Of a stretch of 64,000 nucleotides of DNA, positions 46,201 through 60,081 are shown piece after piece; positions within the stretch are counted from its first letter, which is position 1; each line of letters begins with the position of its first letter. The notes beneath the pieces were generated by a model. That model saw only the letters and a list, made by a program, of their open reading frames with translations, was not told the DNA's origin and ran no database searches. The position numbers were made by a program, and so were the translations under genes. Source of the stretch: Coenobita brevimanus (lineage: Eukaryota > Arthropoda > Malacostraca > Decapoda > Coenobitidae); NCBI GenBank assembly GCA_032717465.1, contig CM064681.1, positions 16,207,204 through 16,271,203 on the forward strand. The letters run 5' to 3'.

Positions 46201-47893
46201 ACACACTTGACTTCCACCAATATCATTTCCAAGTAAGAAAGTTACACCTGACATTGGGAATGTCTCAACCAACCCAACCATAACGGAACCATTAACAAAA
46301 CCAGACTCTAAATTCACTCTGCACAGAGGGACAGAAACGTAATTATTCCCTACACCTTGTAAGATTACAGTTTCATCAGAGGAATTAACATTTGAGCCTA
46401 GAACACTGGTCAGCATAAGGGATTGCCAAGCACCTGTATCACGATATATTTTAACTGATTTCCTGTCATTACTGTCCAGAGGACTGACAAAACCATCAGA
46501 CAGGAAATTAGCACATGAACTCTTGAGAGTGTCACCCACGTTACTGCTCAAAAGAGGAGTTTCATCATGAGAATTTAATTTACCCTTCAAAGCAGGTTCA
46601 GTTAACTCGGTTAAAGAATTCTGGGAACTCTCAAGGGTGGACACTAGACCAATTGACTGAATATTTAAAGACTTCTTTTTGTTCACATCACGCTGTCTCC
46701 TGAAACATTTCTCCGTAGTATGACCAAGCTTACTACAATATGTACATTTACTTTTCTGAAATCTAGAGGTGGAGGTGGTATTTACTTCCTGAGAAACATC
46801 ATCTTTATTCTCTTTCCTGTTACCTGTAGTCTGAGTAGAGGCAACGTACTTACTCTCAGCTTTCCTTTTTTCTTTAGAATATCTCTTGTGAGTGAGAACA
46901 TATTCATCAGCTAAAACTGCAGCATCAGACAAATTATCTGTTCTTTTCTCATCAAGATATAGGCTTACATCTTTATTAATACACCTTTTGAAGTCCTCCA
47001 GCAAAATCATCTGCTTAAATTTATCAAAATCAGAATTTACATTCTTAGAATTTAACCACTGGTCTAACAGATCTTTTGATTTTTGCATACTCAACATGGG
47101 ATTGCTTATCTTGCTTATAAGTTGTCCTATATTTTACTCTATAGGCTTCAGGAACAAGCTCATGGGCCTTAAGAATCAAGCTCTTAACTACATCATAATT
47201 ATCAGATTGATCCTGAGGCAAAGATGCATAAGTTACTTGAGCTTTACCGATGAGAACAGTTTGAAGGAGTACAGGCCAATACTTTTTGGGCCAATTAAAA
47301 CCTGTAGCTACCCTCTCAAACAACTGAAAATACTTTGTTAAATCAGATTCATTAAAAGGAGGGACAAGTTTAACATTTTTAGCCACATCAAAATCATTAG
47401 AGCTAGATGATCCAGTTCCACCTTGTTTCATGCGATACTCATGGTCTGCTTGAATCCTAGCAAGTTCAATTTGTGCCTGAGCCTGTGCCTGTGCCTCCTG
47501 AATACGAGCCTGAGACTCAGCCTCCTTAGCACGTGCCTGAAACTCAGCCTCCTTAGCACGTGCCTGAAACTCAGCCTCCTTAGCACGTGCATGAAACTCA
47601 GCCTCCTTAGCACGTGCATGAAACTCAGCCTCCTTAGCAAGAGCCTCCTGCAGGGCTAACTGAAACTTAGCTATTTCAATCTGCGTTTGCTCATCTGGAG
47701 GAGTTACATTAAACAAGCTTTTATTAATCATGTCAACAATTTGATCTTTAGAATGATGAGAGTGAACAGCAATTCCCAATTGTTGAGCAACAAGCTTAAG
47801 TTCATTCTTTGTTCTGTTTTCTACATGATACACTGTTTGCACATTTGACAAAAAATCTTTGGCTTCATCAAGAGTAGTAATTGTAGACATCAT
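43217..47893 (-). pseudogene. Unit C gag-pol, frameshifted
   Basis: Pieces: 47893-47045 (gag), 47097-45322 (gag end, protease, integrase), 45316-44909 (integrase core end), 44893-44417, 44386-44183, 44170-43217 (RT, RNase H). Frameshifts are a two-base T-run contraction near 47075 and a one-base C-run contraction near 45362; unit E has the latter too. The three B-type stops are present. The gag repeat is five units, with two carrying His (EFHAR), shared only with unit D. Confidence 0.92.
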
Positions 47894-47974
47894 GAATAAA
47901 TCACAGTCACAAAATATCAAGCAATATCCTTATGATAATATCCTGAATATCCTGATAAGAGGTCGCCAAATTAA

Positions 47975-48839
47975 TGTTACGGAACAGAGAGAGATAATGA
48001 ATACTTCAAGTGAGAATACTAAAATCACTACTGTCCCACAAAGTTCCAGGTTCAAAACAAAAGACTTATGTAATTTTACAAGTTAAAGTTTAATGCTCAA
48101 ACTAACATCTAAACATTCAGGACTCATAAGGATAATGTAATGGCAAAACAGGTTATATATATGGTTAATTGCAATAGCCTCTATTAACACGAATTTAGCA
48201 AGAGCAAATTTATCTAAGTCAGCCCTGATAAAATGAGAAAACCGGATAATTCTCAGTTTAAGCAAGATATAATATTACTACAGATACAAAATATTACTTA
48301 TACTGGCTGACAGCAATATGAATCATAAAAACTTTACCAGGCTTACGAATTAACACCTTAGGCTATACAAGAAAAATCGTAATAACACTTATACTCAAAT
48401 TATACAGCAGCTAGATGGCTGGAGACTTCCTGAGCACTCACAAAAATAATAATGTACTGTACAGGGGAGGACAGAGATGTAAACAGAATGAGGAGTAGAT
48501 CTAAGTGGCAACTAATGCAGAGACTGAGCTCATTATATAGGGGTCGGCAGAGCTTGATTCAACTTGTAAGAAGGAAGCACAAATGAAGGTATAGGGGACA
48601 AAGAGTTGACAATCCTGCTCTGAACAACAGAAAGAACGACTTACTCTACTATAAGGGGAGAAGGGGGGAGTGAGGTAGAACATGCAAGCCTGGTCACTAT
48701 GGAAGCCACGTGGCGAATCGTGAACAAACATGCAGCATACTGTACATTAGGATCATACAAAGGATGATGCAATCTTGAACAAAACTGTATCATAAGTTAG
48801 AATTATACAAGGGATGATGAAATCATAGGCTATGTAACA
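47975..48839 (-). repeat. LTR 4 (inner; shared by units C and D)
   Basis: 865 bp with intact TGTTAC...GTAACA ends. Carries the inner-LTR variants (short CAGCAATATG and CTATACAAG forms). Confidence 0.95.
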
Positions 48840-48900
48840 CCTCCCCACAAAGAAAAAGAAACTTACAAAGAAAATTTCTTATTACTCTAAAACAATCTGT

Positions 48901-51900
48901 CTAAAGTCTAGATAAGCAATCTGCAATAACATTTTCTTTCCCCTTGAAATGTTGTATGTCTAATGAATACTCCTGAAGAAGTAGACTCCATCTTGCCAAT
49001 CTCTGATTTTTATCTTTAAACTTACTAAGGAATTTCAGTGGGTTATGATCGGTATAAATGACTATGGGGTCAAAACCAAAACACAAATAAAATAAAAAAT
49101 GCTGTAAACCCAAAATTAAGACCAAAAGCTCTTTCTCAATAGCTGAGTAGTTCTTTTGAGGTGGAGTGAATTTCTTACTGTAATAAGATACAGGGTGTTC
49201 AATACCCTGATCATCCTCTTGCAGCAAAACAGCCCCAGCTTCTGTATCACTTGCGTCAAAAGCCATTTTAAAAGGCTTTGCAAAATTTGAAGAAGTGAGC
49301 ACTGGCTGACTTAATAGGATAGCTTTAAGTTTGCTGAAAGAGGATTCACAGTTAGCGGTCAAGACAAATTTAACTCCCTTTTTCAGTAGGTCTGTAAGTG
49401 GTGATACAAGAATTGAAAAGTTAAAAACAAATCTCCTGTAATAACCTACCATTCCCAAAAATCTTCGTAGCCCTTTCCTACTTTTAGGTCTGGGAAGATC
49501 ACTTATAACCTGAACCATAGCTCCTGGTGATGCAATGTGTCCATCACCAATTACGTACCCAAGGTACTGAAATTTAGCTTGACCAAACTCACACTTTGAT
49601 AAATTAGCTACAAGATTAGCCTGAACCAAATGCTCAAGAAATTTACTGACATGGCATAGGTGATCTTTCCAGTTGTCACTGAAGATTAATACATCATCAT
49701 TATAAACAACACACCCTGCCAAACCCTTTGTTACAACATTCATGAGCTTTTGAAATGTGGATGGTGCATTCTTCATACCATATGGCATTACAGAACATGC
49801 AAAAGTCTTTCCTAGTGTTACAAAACATGAGATCTCCCTAGCACGTTCAGTCATAGGTACTTGCCATTATCCCTTTAACAAATCAAACTTACTTATATAC
49901 TTAGCCTTTCCGATCTTGTCTATGCAATCTTCCACGTGAGGGAGAGGGTAGGTGTCTGTTTTGGTTATCTGATTAACACGTCTATAGTCGATGCAAAGCC
50001 GCTGTGACCCACCTGGCTTAGGGACTAGAGTGACAGGAGAACTCCACTCGCTCTGACAGGGCTCAATCATCTTGTGGTCCGACAGGTAGCCAATCTCCTT
50101 CTAGATGAGAGGAACTTTCACTGGGTTCACACGGTATGGAGGCAGTTTAATTGGCTTTGTGTCTCCAACATCGACATCATGCATCAACACAGTGGTTCTT
50201 CCTGGAGTCTCACGGAACAATTGCGGGTATTCCTGTAGTAATGCCGAAAACTCCTGCCTTGCCTCGGGAGCTAGATGAGAAAGCTTAGTCTGGAAATCAT
50301 TCATGATATCAGGATTCTTCCCCACACTATCACTCAGGCTCATACTGCATGGGAGAGCTTTACTTGCAGACTCAGGTAGAACAGCTACAGTGCAGACTAG
50401 GTTATTTTCGTCCCACCTGTGATATAACTTTAGCATGTTGATGTGACAAAGTTGCTTGTTCTTTCTACGATCTGGTGTGGCGATGACATAGTTGACATCA
50501 CTGAGTTTCTTCTCCACGAAATAAGGACCACTAAACTTGGCTTGAAGAGGTTGCCCATGCACTGGTAGCAGAATCAAAACCTGATCTCCTGGCTAAAAGT
50601 GGCGTAACCTGGACTTATTATCATACCAAGTCTTCATCTTCTCCTGAGCAGCTCCTAAATTCTCTCTCGCCAGCTCTAAAGCAGTGGACAGCCGTTCTTT
50701 GAACTTCATCACATACTCCAGTAGGTTGACGTCATCTTCCTCCGACAGCCAGCATTCCGTGAGTAGCTTAAGGGGTCCTCTTACTTCATGGCCAAAGAGT
50801 AGTTCAAAGGGTGAGAAGCCCAGTGATTCATTTGGAGATTCTCTTGCGGCAAATACAACGAATGGAAGACCTTTATCCCAGTCTTTCTGATGTTCCAAAC
50901 AGTATTTCCTGAGCATCGATTTGAGTGTTTGATGATATCTCTCCAGCGCTCCTTGGGTCTGGGGATGGTAAGCTGAAGACGTGATCTGGATGATGCCCAA
51001 CTCTTTCAGAGACTGCTTGAAAACATTTGATATGAAATTACTTCCCCGGTCTGACTGTACTTCCTTGGGCAGACCAAACTTGGTGAAGAACCCTAGCATT
51101 TCCTTAACCACGTTCTTTGCTGAGATATTTCTAAGTGGAATGGCTTCAGGATAACGAGTAGCCATATCAATCAGGGTCAACACATAAGAAAATCCTGAAG
51201 AAGTCTTAGGAAGAGGGCCCACAATATCCACCAACACACGGGTGAATGGCGCCTCAAAAGGAGGAATGGGAACTAGAGGTGCAACCTTTTCGGTCTGATT
51301 ACACTTCCCCACAACTTGACAGGTGTGACAAGACTTACAATACCAGGAAACATCTCTGAAGATACCTGGCCAGTAGAAGTGTTTCAAAATGCGTGCCACA
51401 GTCTTCCTCACTCCAAGGTGTCCGGCCAAACTGGAATCATGCACCACTCTAATGATATCCTGCCTACAAACACGAGGGATGACAACTTGATGTACAACCT
51501 CCCATTCACAGTCGGCTGATGCTGTTGGGGGTCTCCACTTCCTCATAAGTAATCCTGACTTTATATAATAACAAGCAGAAGCACCAGCTGACTCTTCCTC
51601 ACTGCAAGCAGAGTTAGCTAGACCTTTCAACTCAGGGTCAGCAACCTGCAACTCAACCAACTCTTGACGAGACAAATTATCAACACTACGGGGTACTGCC
51701 TCATAGGGTAAGTACTCCAAATTAGCAAGAAAAGTGTCAGCTAGGATAGCATCATCATCATCATTACCCTCTAAGTCACCAGTAACTTTAGACTTAGCCC
51801 TAGTGACCGCACATGCAGAGAACACATCAGGGACATCACAGTCCTGGGTCGCAGTCACTGGTTCACTAGACAACTGAGGAGCTAGACACACTTGACTTCC

Positions 51901-53579
51901 ACCAATATCATTTCCAAGTAAGAAAGTTACACCTGACATTGGGAATGTCTCAACCAACCCAACCATAACGGAACCATTAACAAAACCAGACTCTAAATTC
52001 ACTCTGCACAGAGGGACAGAAACGTAATTATTCCCTACACCTTGTAAGATTACAGTTTCATCAGAGGAATTAACATTTGAGCCTAGAACACTGGTCAGCA
52101 TAAGGGATTGCCAAGCACCTGTATCACGATATATTTTAACTGATTTCCTGTCATTACTGTCCAGAGGACTGACAAAACCATCAGACAGGAAATTAGCACA
52201 TGAACTCTTGAGAGTGTCACCCACGTTACTGCTCAAAAGAGGAGTTTCATCATGAGAATTTAATTTACCCTTCAAAGCAGGTTCAGTTAACTCGGTTAAA
52301 GAATTCTGGGAACTCTCAAGGGTGGACACTAGACCAATTGACTGAATATTTAAAGACTTCTTTTTGTTCACATCACGCTGTCTCCTGAAACATTTCTCCG
52401 TAGTATGACCAAGCTTACTACAATATGTACATTTACTTTTCTGAAATCTAGAGGTGGAGGTGGTATTTACTTCCTGAGAAACATCATCTTTATTCTCTTT
52501 CCTGTTACCTGTAGTCTGAGTAGAGGCAACGTACTTACTCTCAGCTTTCCTTTTTTCTTTAGAATATCTCTTGTGAGTGAGAACATATTCATCAGCTAAA
52601 ACTGCAGCATCAGACAAATTATCTGTTCTTTTCTCATCAAGATATAGGCTTACATCTTTATTAATACACCTTTTGAAGTCCTCCAGCAAAATCATCTGCT
52701 TAAATTTATCAAAATCAGAATTTACATTCTTAGAATTTAACCACTGGTCTAACAGATCTTTTTTGATTTTTGCATACTCAACATGGGATTGCTTATCTTG
52801 CTTATAAGTTGTCCTATATTTTACTCTATAGGCTTCAGGAACAAGCTCATGGGCCTTAAGAATCAAGCTCTTAACTACATCATAATTATCAGATTGATCC
52901 TGAGGCAAAGATGCATAAGTTACTTGAGCTTTACCGATGAGAACAGTTTGAAGGAGTACAGGCCAATACTTTTTGGGCCAATTAAAACCTGTAGCTACCC
53001 TCTCAAACAACTGAAAATACTTTGTTAAATCAGATTCATTAAAAGGAGGGACAAGTTTAACATTTTTAGCCACATCAAAATCATTAGAGCTAGATGATCC
53101 AGTTCCACCTTGTTTCATGCGATACTCATGGTCTGCTTGAATCCTAGCAAGTTCAATTTGTGCCTGAGCCTGTGCCTGTGCCTCCTGAATACGAGCCTGA
53201 GACTCAGCCTCCTTAGCACGTGCCTGAAACTCAGCCTCCTTAGCACGTGCCTGAAACTCAGCCTCCTTAGCACGTGCATGAAACTCAGCCTCCTTAGCAC
53301 GTGCATGAAACTCAGCCTCCTTAGCAAGAGCCTCCTGCAGGGCTAACTGAAACTTAGCTATTTCAATCTGCGTTTGCTCATCTGGAGGAGTTACATTAAA
53401 CAAGCTTTTATTAATCATGTCAACAATTTGATCTTTAGAATGATGAGAGTGAACAGCAATTCCCAATTGTTGAGCAACAAGCTTAAGTTCATTCTTTGTT
53501 CTGTTTTCTACATGATACACTGTTTGCACATTTGACAAAAATCTTTGGCTTCATCAAGAGTAGTAATTGTAGACATCAT
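48901..53579 (-). pseudogene. Unit D gag-pol: one early frameshift plus the three shared stops
   Basis: The start codon region is intact (53579). An A-run is one base short near 53536, cutting off the first ~14 codons. After that the frame is open from 53538 to 50593 (981 codons) with all gag, protease and integrase residues seen in unit B, including D-35-E. Then come the same three stop positions and the pieces 50577-50101, 50070-49867 and 49854-48901. Gag repeats are as in unit C. Confidence 0.93.
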
Positions 53580-53660
53580 GAATAAATCACAGTCACAAAA
53601 TATCAAGCAATATCCTTATGATAATATCCTGAATATCCTGATAAGAGGTCGCCAAATTAA

Positions 53661-54525
53661 TGTTACGGAACAGAGAGAGATAATGAATACTTCAAGTGAG
53701 AATACTAAAATCACTACTGTCCCACAAAGTTCCAGGTTCAAAACAAAAGACTTATGTAATTTTACAAGTTAAAGTTTAATGCTCAAACTAACATCTAAAC
53801 ATTCAGGACTCATAAGGATAATGTAATGGCAAAACAGGTTATATATATGGTTAATTGCAATAGCCTCTATTAACACGAATTTAGCAAGAGCAAATTTATC
53901 TAAGTCAGCCCTGATAAAATGAGAAAACCGGATAATTCTCAGTTTAAGCAAGATATAATATTACTACAGATACAAAATATTACTTATACTGGCTGACAGC
54001 AATATGAATCATAAAAACTTTACCAGGCTTACGAATTAACACCTTAGGCTATACAAGAAAAATCGTAATAACACTTATACTCAAATTATACAGCAGCTAG
54101 ATGGCTGGAGACTTCCTGAGCACTCACAAAAATAATAATGTACTGTACAGGGGAGGACAGAGATGTAAACAGAATGAGGAGTAGATCTAAGTGGCAACTA
54201 ATGCAGAGACTGAGCTCATTATATAGGGGTCGGCAGAGCTTGATTCAACTTGTAAGAAGGAAGCACAAATGAAGGTATAGGGGACAAAGAGTTGACAATC
54301 CTGCTCTGAACAACAGAAAGAACGACTTACTCTACTATAAGGGGAGAAGGGGGGAGTGAGGTAGAACATGCAAGCCTGGTCACTATGGAAGCCACGTGGC
54401 GAATCGTGAACAAACATGCAGCATACTGTACATTAGGATCATACAAAGGATGATGCAATCTTGAACAAAACTGTATCATAAGTTAGAATTATACAAGGGA
54501 TGATGAAATCATAGGCTATGTAACA
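53661..54525 (-). repeat. LTR 5 (inner; shared by units D and E)
   Basis: 865 bp with intact ends. Same variants as LTRs 2-4. Confidence 0.95.
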
Positions 54526-54586
54526 CCTCCCCACAAAGAAAAAGAAACTTACAAAGAAAATTTCTTATTACTCTAAAACAATCTGT

Positions 54587-57500
54587 CTAAAGTCTAGATA
54601 AGCAATCTGCAATAACATTTTCTTTCCCCTTGAAATGTTGTATGTCTAATGAATACTCCTGAAGAAGTAGACTCCATCTTGCCAATCTCTGATTTTTATC
54701 TTTAAACTTACTAAGGAATTTCAGTGGGTTATGATCGGTATAAATGACTATGGGGTCAAAACCAAAACACAAATAAAATAAAAAATGCTGTAAACCCAAA
54801 ATTAAGACCAAAAGCTCTTTCTCAATAGCTGAGTAGTTCTTTTGAGGTGGAGTGAATTTCTTACTGTAATAAGATACAGGGTGTTCAATACCCTGATCAT
54901 CCTCTTGCAGCAAAACAGCCCCAGCTTCTGTATCACTTGCGTCAAAAGCCATTTTAAAAGGCTTTGCAAAATTTGAAGAAGTGAGCACTGGCTGACTTAA
55001 TAGGATAGCTTTAAGTTTGCTGAAAGAGGATTCACAGTTAGCGGTCAAGACAAATTTAACTCCCTTTTTCAGTAGGTCTGTAAGTGGTGATACAAGAATT
55101 GAAAAGTTAAAAACAAATCTCCTGTAATAACCTACCATTCCCAAAAATCTTCGTAGCCCTTTCCTACTTTTAGGTCTGGGAAGATCACTTATAACCTGAA
55201 CCATAGCTCCTGGTGATGCAATGTGTCCATCACCAATTACGTACCCAAGGTACTGAAATTTAGCTTGACCAAACTCACACTTTGATAAATTAGCTACAAG
55301 ATTAGCCTGAACCAAATGCTCAAGAAATTTACTGACATGGCATAGGTGATCTTTCCAGTTGTCACTGAAGATTAATACATCATCATTATAAACAACACAC
55401 CCTGCCAAACCCTTTGTTACAACATTCATGAGCTTTTGAAATGTGGATGGTGCATTCTTCATACCATATGGCATTACAGAACATGCAAAAGTCTTTCCTA
55501 GTGTTACAAAACATGAGATCTCCTAGCACGTTCAGTCATAGGTACTTGCCATTATCCCTTTAACAAATCAAACTTACTTATATACTTAGCCTTTCCGATC
55601 TTGTCTATGCAATCTTCCACGTGAGGGAGAGGGTAGGTGTCTGTTTTGGTTATCTGATTAACACGTCTATAGTCGATGCAAAGCCGCTGTGACCCACCTG
55701 GCTTAGGGACTAGAGTGACAGGAGAACTCCACTCGCTCTGACAGGGCTCAATCATCTTGTGGTCCGACAGGTAGCCAATCTCCTTCTAGATGAGAGGAAC
55801 TTTCACTGGGTTCACACGGTATGGAGGCAGTTTAATTGGCTTTGTGTCTCCAACATCGACATCATGCATCAACACAGTGGTTCTTCCTGGAGTCTCACGG
55901 AACAATTGCGGGTATTCCTGTAGTAATGCCGAAAACTCCTGCCTTGCCTCGGGAGCTAGATGAGAAAGCTTAGTCTGGAAATCATTCATGATATCAGGAT
56001 TCTTCCCCACACTATCACTCAGGCTCATACTGCATGGGAGAGCTTTACTTGCAGACTCAGGTAGAACAGCTACAGTGCAGACTAGGTTATTTTCGTCCCA
56101 CCTGTGATATAACTTTAGCATGTTGATGTGACAAAGTTGCTTGTTCTTTCTACGATCTGGTGTGGCGATGACATAGTTGACATCACTGAGTTTCTTCTCC
56201 ACGAAATAAGGACCACTTAACTTGGCTTGAAGAGGTTGCCCATGCACTGGTAGCAGAATCAAAACCTGATCTCCTGGCTAAAAGTGGCGTAACCTGGACT
56301 TATTATCATACCAAGTCTTCATCTTCTCCTGAGCAGCTCCTAAATTCTCTCTCGCCAGCTCTAAAGCAGTGGACAGCCGTTCTTTGAACTTCATCACATA
56401 CTCCAGTAGGTTGACGTCATCTTCCTCCGACAGCCAGCATTCCGTGAGTAGCTTAAGGGGTCCTCTTACTTCATGGCCAAAGAGTAGTTCAAAGGGTGAG
56501 AAGCCCAGTGATTCATTTGGAGATTCTCTTGCGGCAAATACAACGAATGGAAGACCTTTATCCCAGTCTTTCTGATGTTCCAAACAGTATTTCCTGAGCA
56601 TCGATTTGAGTGTTTGATGATATCTCTCCAGCGCTCCTTGGGTCTGGGGATGGTAAGCTGAAGACGTGATCTGGATGATGCCCAACTCTTTCAGAGACTG
56701 CTTGAAAACATTTGATATGAAATTACTTCCCGGTCTGACTGTACTTCCTTGGGCAGACCAAACTTGGTGAAGAACCCTAGCATTTCCTTAACCACGTTCT
56801 TTGCTGAGATATTTCTAAGTGGAATGGCTTCAGGATAACGAGTAGCCATATCAATCAGGGTCAACACATAAGAAAATCCTGAAGAAGTCTTAGGAAGAGG
56901 GCCCACAATATCCACCAACACACGGGTGAATGGCGCCTCAAAAGGAGGAATGGGAACTAGAGGTGCAACCTTTTCGGTCTGATTACACTTCCCCACAACT
57001 TGACAGGTGTGACAAGACTTACAATACCAGGAAACATCTCTGAAGATACCTGGCCAGTAGAAGTGTTTCAAAATGCGTGCCACAGTCTTCCTCACTCCAA
57101 GGTGTCCGGCCAAACTGGAATCATGCACCACTCTAATGATATCCTGCCTACAAACACGAGGGATGACAACTTGATGTACAACCTCCCATTCACAGTCGGC
57201 TGATGCTGTTGGGGGTCTCCACTTCCTCATAAGTAATCCTGACTTTATATAATAACAAGCAGAAGCACCAGCTGACTCTTCCTCACTGCAAGCAGAGTTA
57301 GCTAGACCTTTCAACTCAGGGTCAGCAACCTGCAACTCAACCAACTCTTGACGAGACAAATTATCAACACTACGGGTACTGCCTCATAGGGTAAGTAGTC
57401 CAAATTAGCAAGAAAAGTGTCAGCTAGGATAGCATCATCATCATCATTACCCTCTAAGTCACCAGTAACTTTAGACTTAGCCCTAGTGACCGCACATGCA

Positions 57501-60000
57501 GAGAACACATCAGGGACATCACAGTCCTGGGTCGCAGTCACTGGTTCACTAGACAACTGAGGAGCTAGACACACTTGACTTCCACCAATATCATTTCCAA
57601 GTAAGAAAGTTACACCTGACATTGGGAATGTCTCAACCAACCCAACCATAACGGAACCATTAACAAAACCAGACTCTAAATTCACTCTGCACAGAGGGAC
57701 AGAAACGTAATTATTCCCTACACCTTGTAAGATTACAGTTTCATCAGAGGAATTAACATTTGAGCCTAGAACACTGGTCAGCATAAGGGATTGGCAAGCA
57801 CCTGTATCACGATATATTTTAACTGATTTCCTGTCATTACTGTCCAGAGGACTGACAAAACCATCAGACAGGAAATTAGCACATGAACTCTTGAGAGTGT
57901 CACCCACGTTACTGCTCAAAAGAGGAGTTTCATCATGAGAATTTAATTTACCCTTAAAAGCAGGTTCAGTTAACTCGGTTAAAGAATTCTGGGAACTCTC
58001 AAGGGTGGACACTAGACCAATTGACTGAATATTTAACCCGCCCAGTCCCGGCCACTTTTTGACCACTGGTACCCCCCAATCCCGGGCAATTTTTGACCTT
58101 TTTTTTTTTTGCTAAAACTTTCGCTTTTGGTGAGAAACATCGAAAATTCATAGAGAAATCGCTCACCTGAGGTTTAAAATACTCATTACAGGTAGGAGAG
58201 CCTCCTTACTTTACTGGGTTTTCTATCAGGCTGGCACCAAAGAAAACGAGTTCTATGGGAGGATAACTATTTCAAACCACTCATAAACGGTATTTATTTA
58301 TCTACTGTTACGAATTTATATGTAGTACAAAAGTATATTGGTTTTCAAGCAGTAATATAGGCTTTATAAGCATTGTTTCACTCGCTAATACCTGACCTTT
58401 TTTTGCCACATTACCTGATCATCATTTCTAACTGTTTCTTCCTCTAAAGCTATGTAAAGTTTGTCCTCCACATTGTCATTGATTGGGGAATCACTCTGGC
58501 CCTGAATTTCGTACCGTGGCATGACATGGCTATACTGGCCAGGTCACTGATAACAGGTGAATTGCTGAGAAAAGGGCATGCAGGGGGGGGGGAGGAGGTC
58601 ATGCTGGGTAAGGCATTGTCTCTGCCTGGCATCTTGTTGAGGCAGGTGTCCCGTGTATACGTACCAAAAATGACTCGCGAAAATTGAAAATTGTGGAAAT
58701 TATGAACCTTGCAATTGCAGGACGTTGAAGTACGTCCTCGGGATTAGCTGTGACAAAACGTGAGGACGTGGAAGTACGTCCTCGGGACGGCACGGGTTAA
58801 AGACTTCTTTTTGTTCACATCACGCTGTCTCCTGAAACATTTCTCCGTAGTATGACCAAGCTTACTACAATATGTACATTTACTTTTCTGAAATCTAGAG
58901 GTGGAGGTGGTATTTACTTCCTGAGAAACATCATCTTTATTCTCTTTCCTGTTACCTGTAGTCTGAGTAGAGGCAACGTACTTACTCTCAGCTTTCCTTT
59001 TTTCTTTAGAATATCTCTTGTGAGTGAGAACATATTCATCAGCTAAAACTGCAGCATCAGACAAATTATCTGTTCTTTTCTCATCAAGATATAGGCTTAC
59101 ATCTTTATTAATACACCTCTTGAAGTCCTCCAGCAAAATCATCTGCTTAAATTTATCAAAATCAGAATTTACATTCTTAGAATTTAACCACTGGTCTAAC
59201 AGATCTTTTTTGATTTTTGCATACTCAACATGGGATTGCTTATCTTGCTTATAAGTTGTCCTATATTTTACTCTATAGGCTTCAGGAACAAGCTCATGGG
59301 CCTTAAGAATCAAGCTCTTAACTACATCATAATTATCAGATTGATCCTGAGGCAAAGATGCATAAGTTACTTGAGCTTTACCGGTGAGAACAGTTTGAAG
59401 GAGTACAGGCCAATACTTTTTGGGCCAATTAAAACCTGTAGCTACCCTCTCAAACAACTGAAAATACTTTGTTAAATCAGATTCATTAAAAGGAGGGACA
59501 AGTTTAACATTTTTAGCCACATCAAAAACATCAGAGCTAGATGATCCAGTTCCACCTTGTTTCATGCGATACTCATGGTCTGCTTGAATCCTAGCAAGTT
59601 CAATTTGTGCCTGAGCCTGTGCCTGTGCCTCCTGAATACGAGCCTGAGACTCAGCCTCCTTAGCACGTGCCCGAAACTCAGCCTCCTTAGTACGTGCCTG
59701 AAACTCAGCCTCCTTAGCTCGTGTCTGAAACTCAGCCTCCTTAGCACGAGCCTCCTGCAGGGCTAACTGAAACTTAGCTATTTCAATCTGCGTTTGCTCA
59801 TCTGGAGGAGTTACATTAAACAAGCTTTTATTAATCATGTCAACAATTTGATCTTTAGAATGATGAGAGTGAACAGCAATTCCCAATTGTTGAGCAACAA
59901 GCTTAAGTTCATTCTTTGTTCTGTTTTCTACATGATACACTGTTTGCACATTTGACAAAAAATCTTTGGCTTCATCAAGAGTAGTAATTGTAGGCATCAT
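54587..60000 (-). pseudogene. Unit E gag-pol (outermost 5' unit), frameshifted and split by a DNA element
   Basis: Gag runs 60000-58801, with private changes and only four degenerate gag repeat units (EFQTR, EFQAR, EFRAR, ESQAR). A 760-bp TTAA element interrupts it at 58037-58796, and the frame resumes at 58032. Further breaks are a G-run contraction near 57375, a C-run contraction near 56731 (as in unit C) and a C-run contraction near 55522 at the start of the RT-RNase H piece. It also has the three B-type stops. The 3' half is close to B-D, while the 5' half and LTR 6 are diverged. Confidence 0.92.
58037..58796. mobile_element. TTAA-flanked piggyBac-type non-autonomous element inside unit E
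   Basis: TTAA at 58033-58036 and again at 58797-58800 flanks the insert. Removing it restores the ATATTTAAAGAC seen in units A-D. Ends are CCCGCCCAGTCCCG and, inverted, CCCGTGCCGTCCCG (11 of 14 equal). Near the left end a ~22-bp word ending TTTTTGACC occurs twice (58043-58064, 58077-58098). Near the right end a near-palindromic GGACGT..ACGTCC word occurs twice (58720-58743, 58764-58787). There is no transposase. Confidence 0.88.
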
Positions 60001-60081
60001 GAATAAATCACAGTCACAAAATATCAAGCAATATTCTTATGATAATATCCTGAATATCCTGATAAGAGGTCGCCAAATTAA

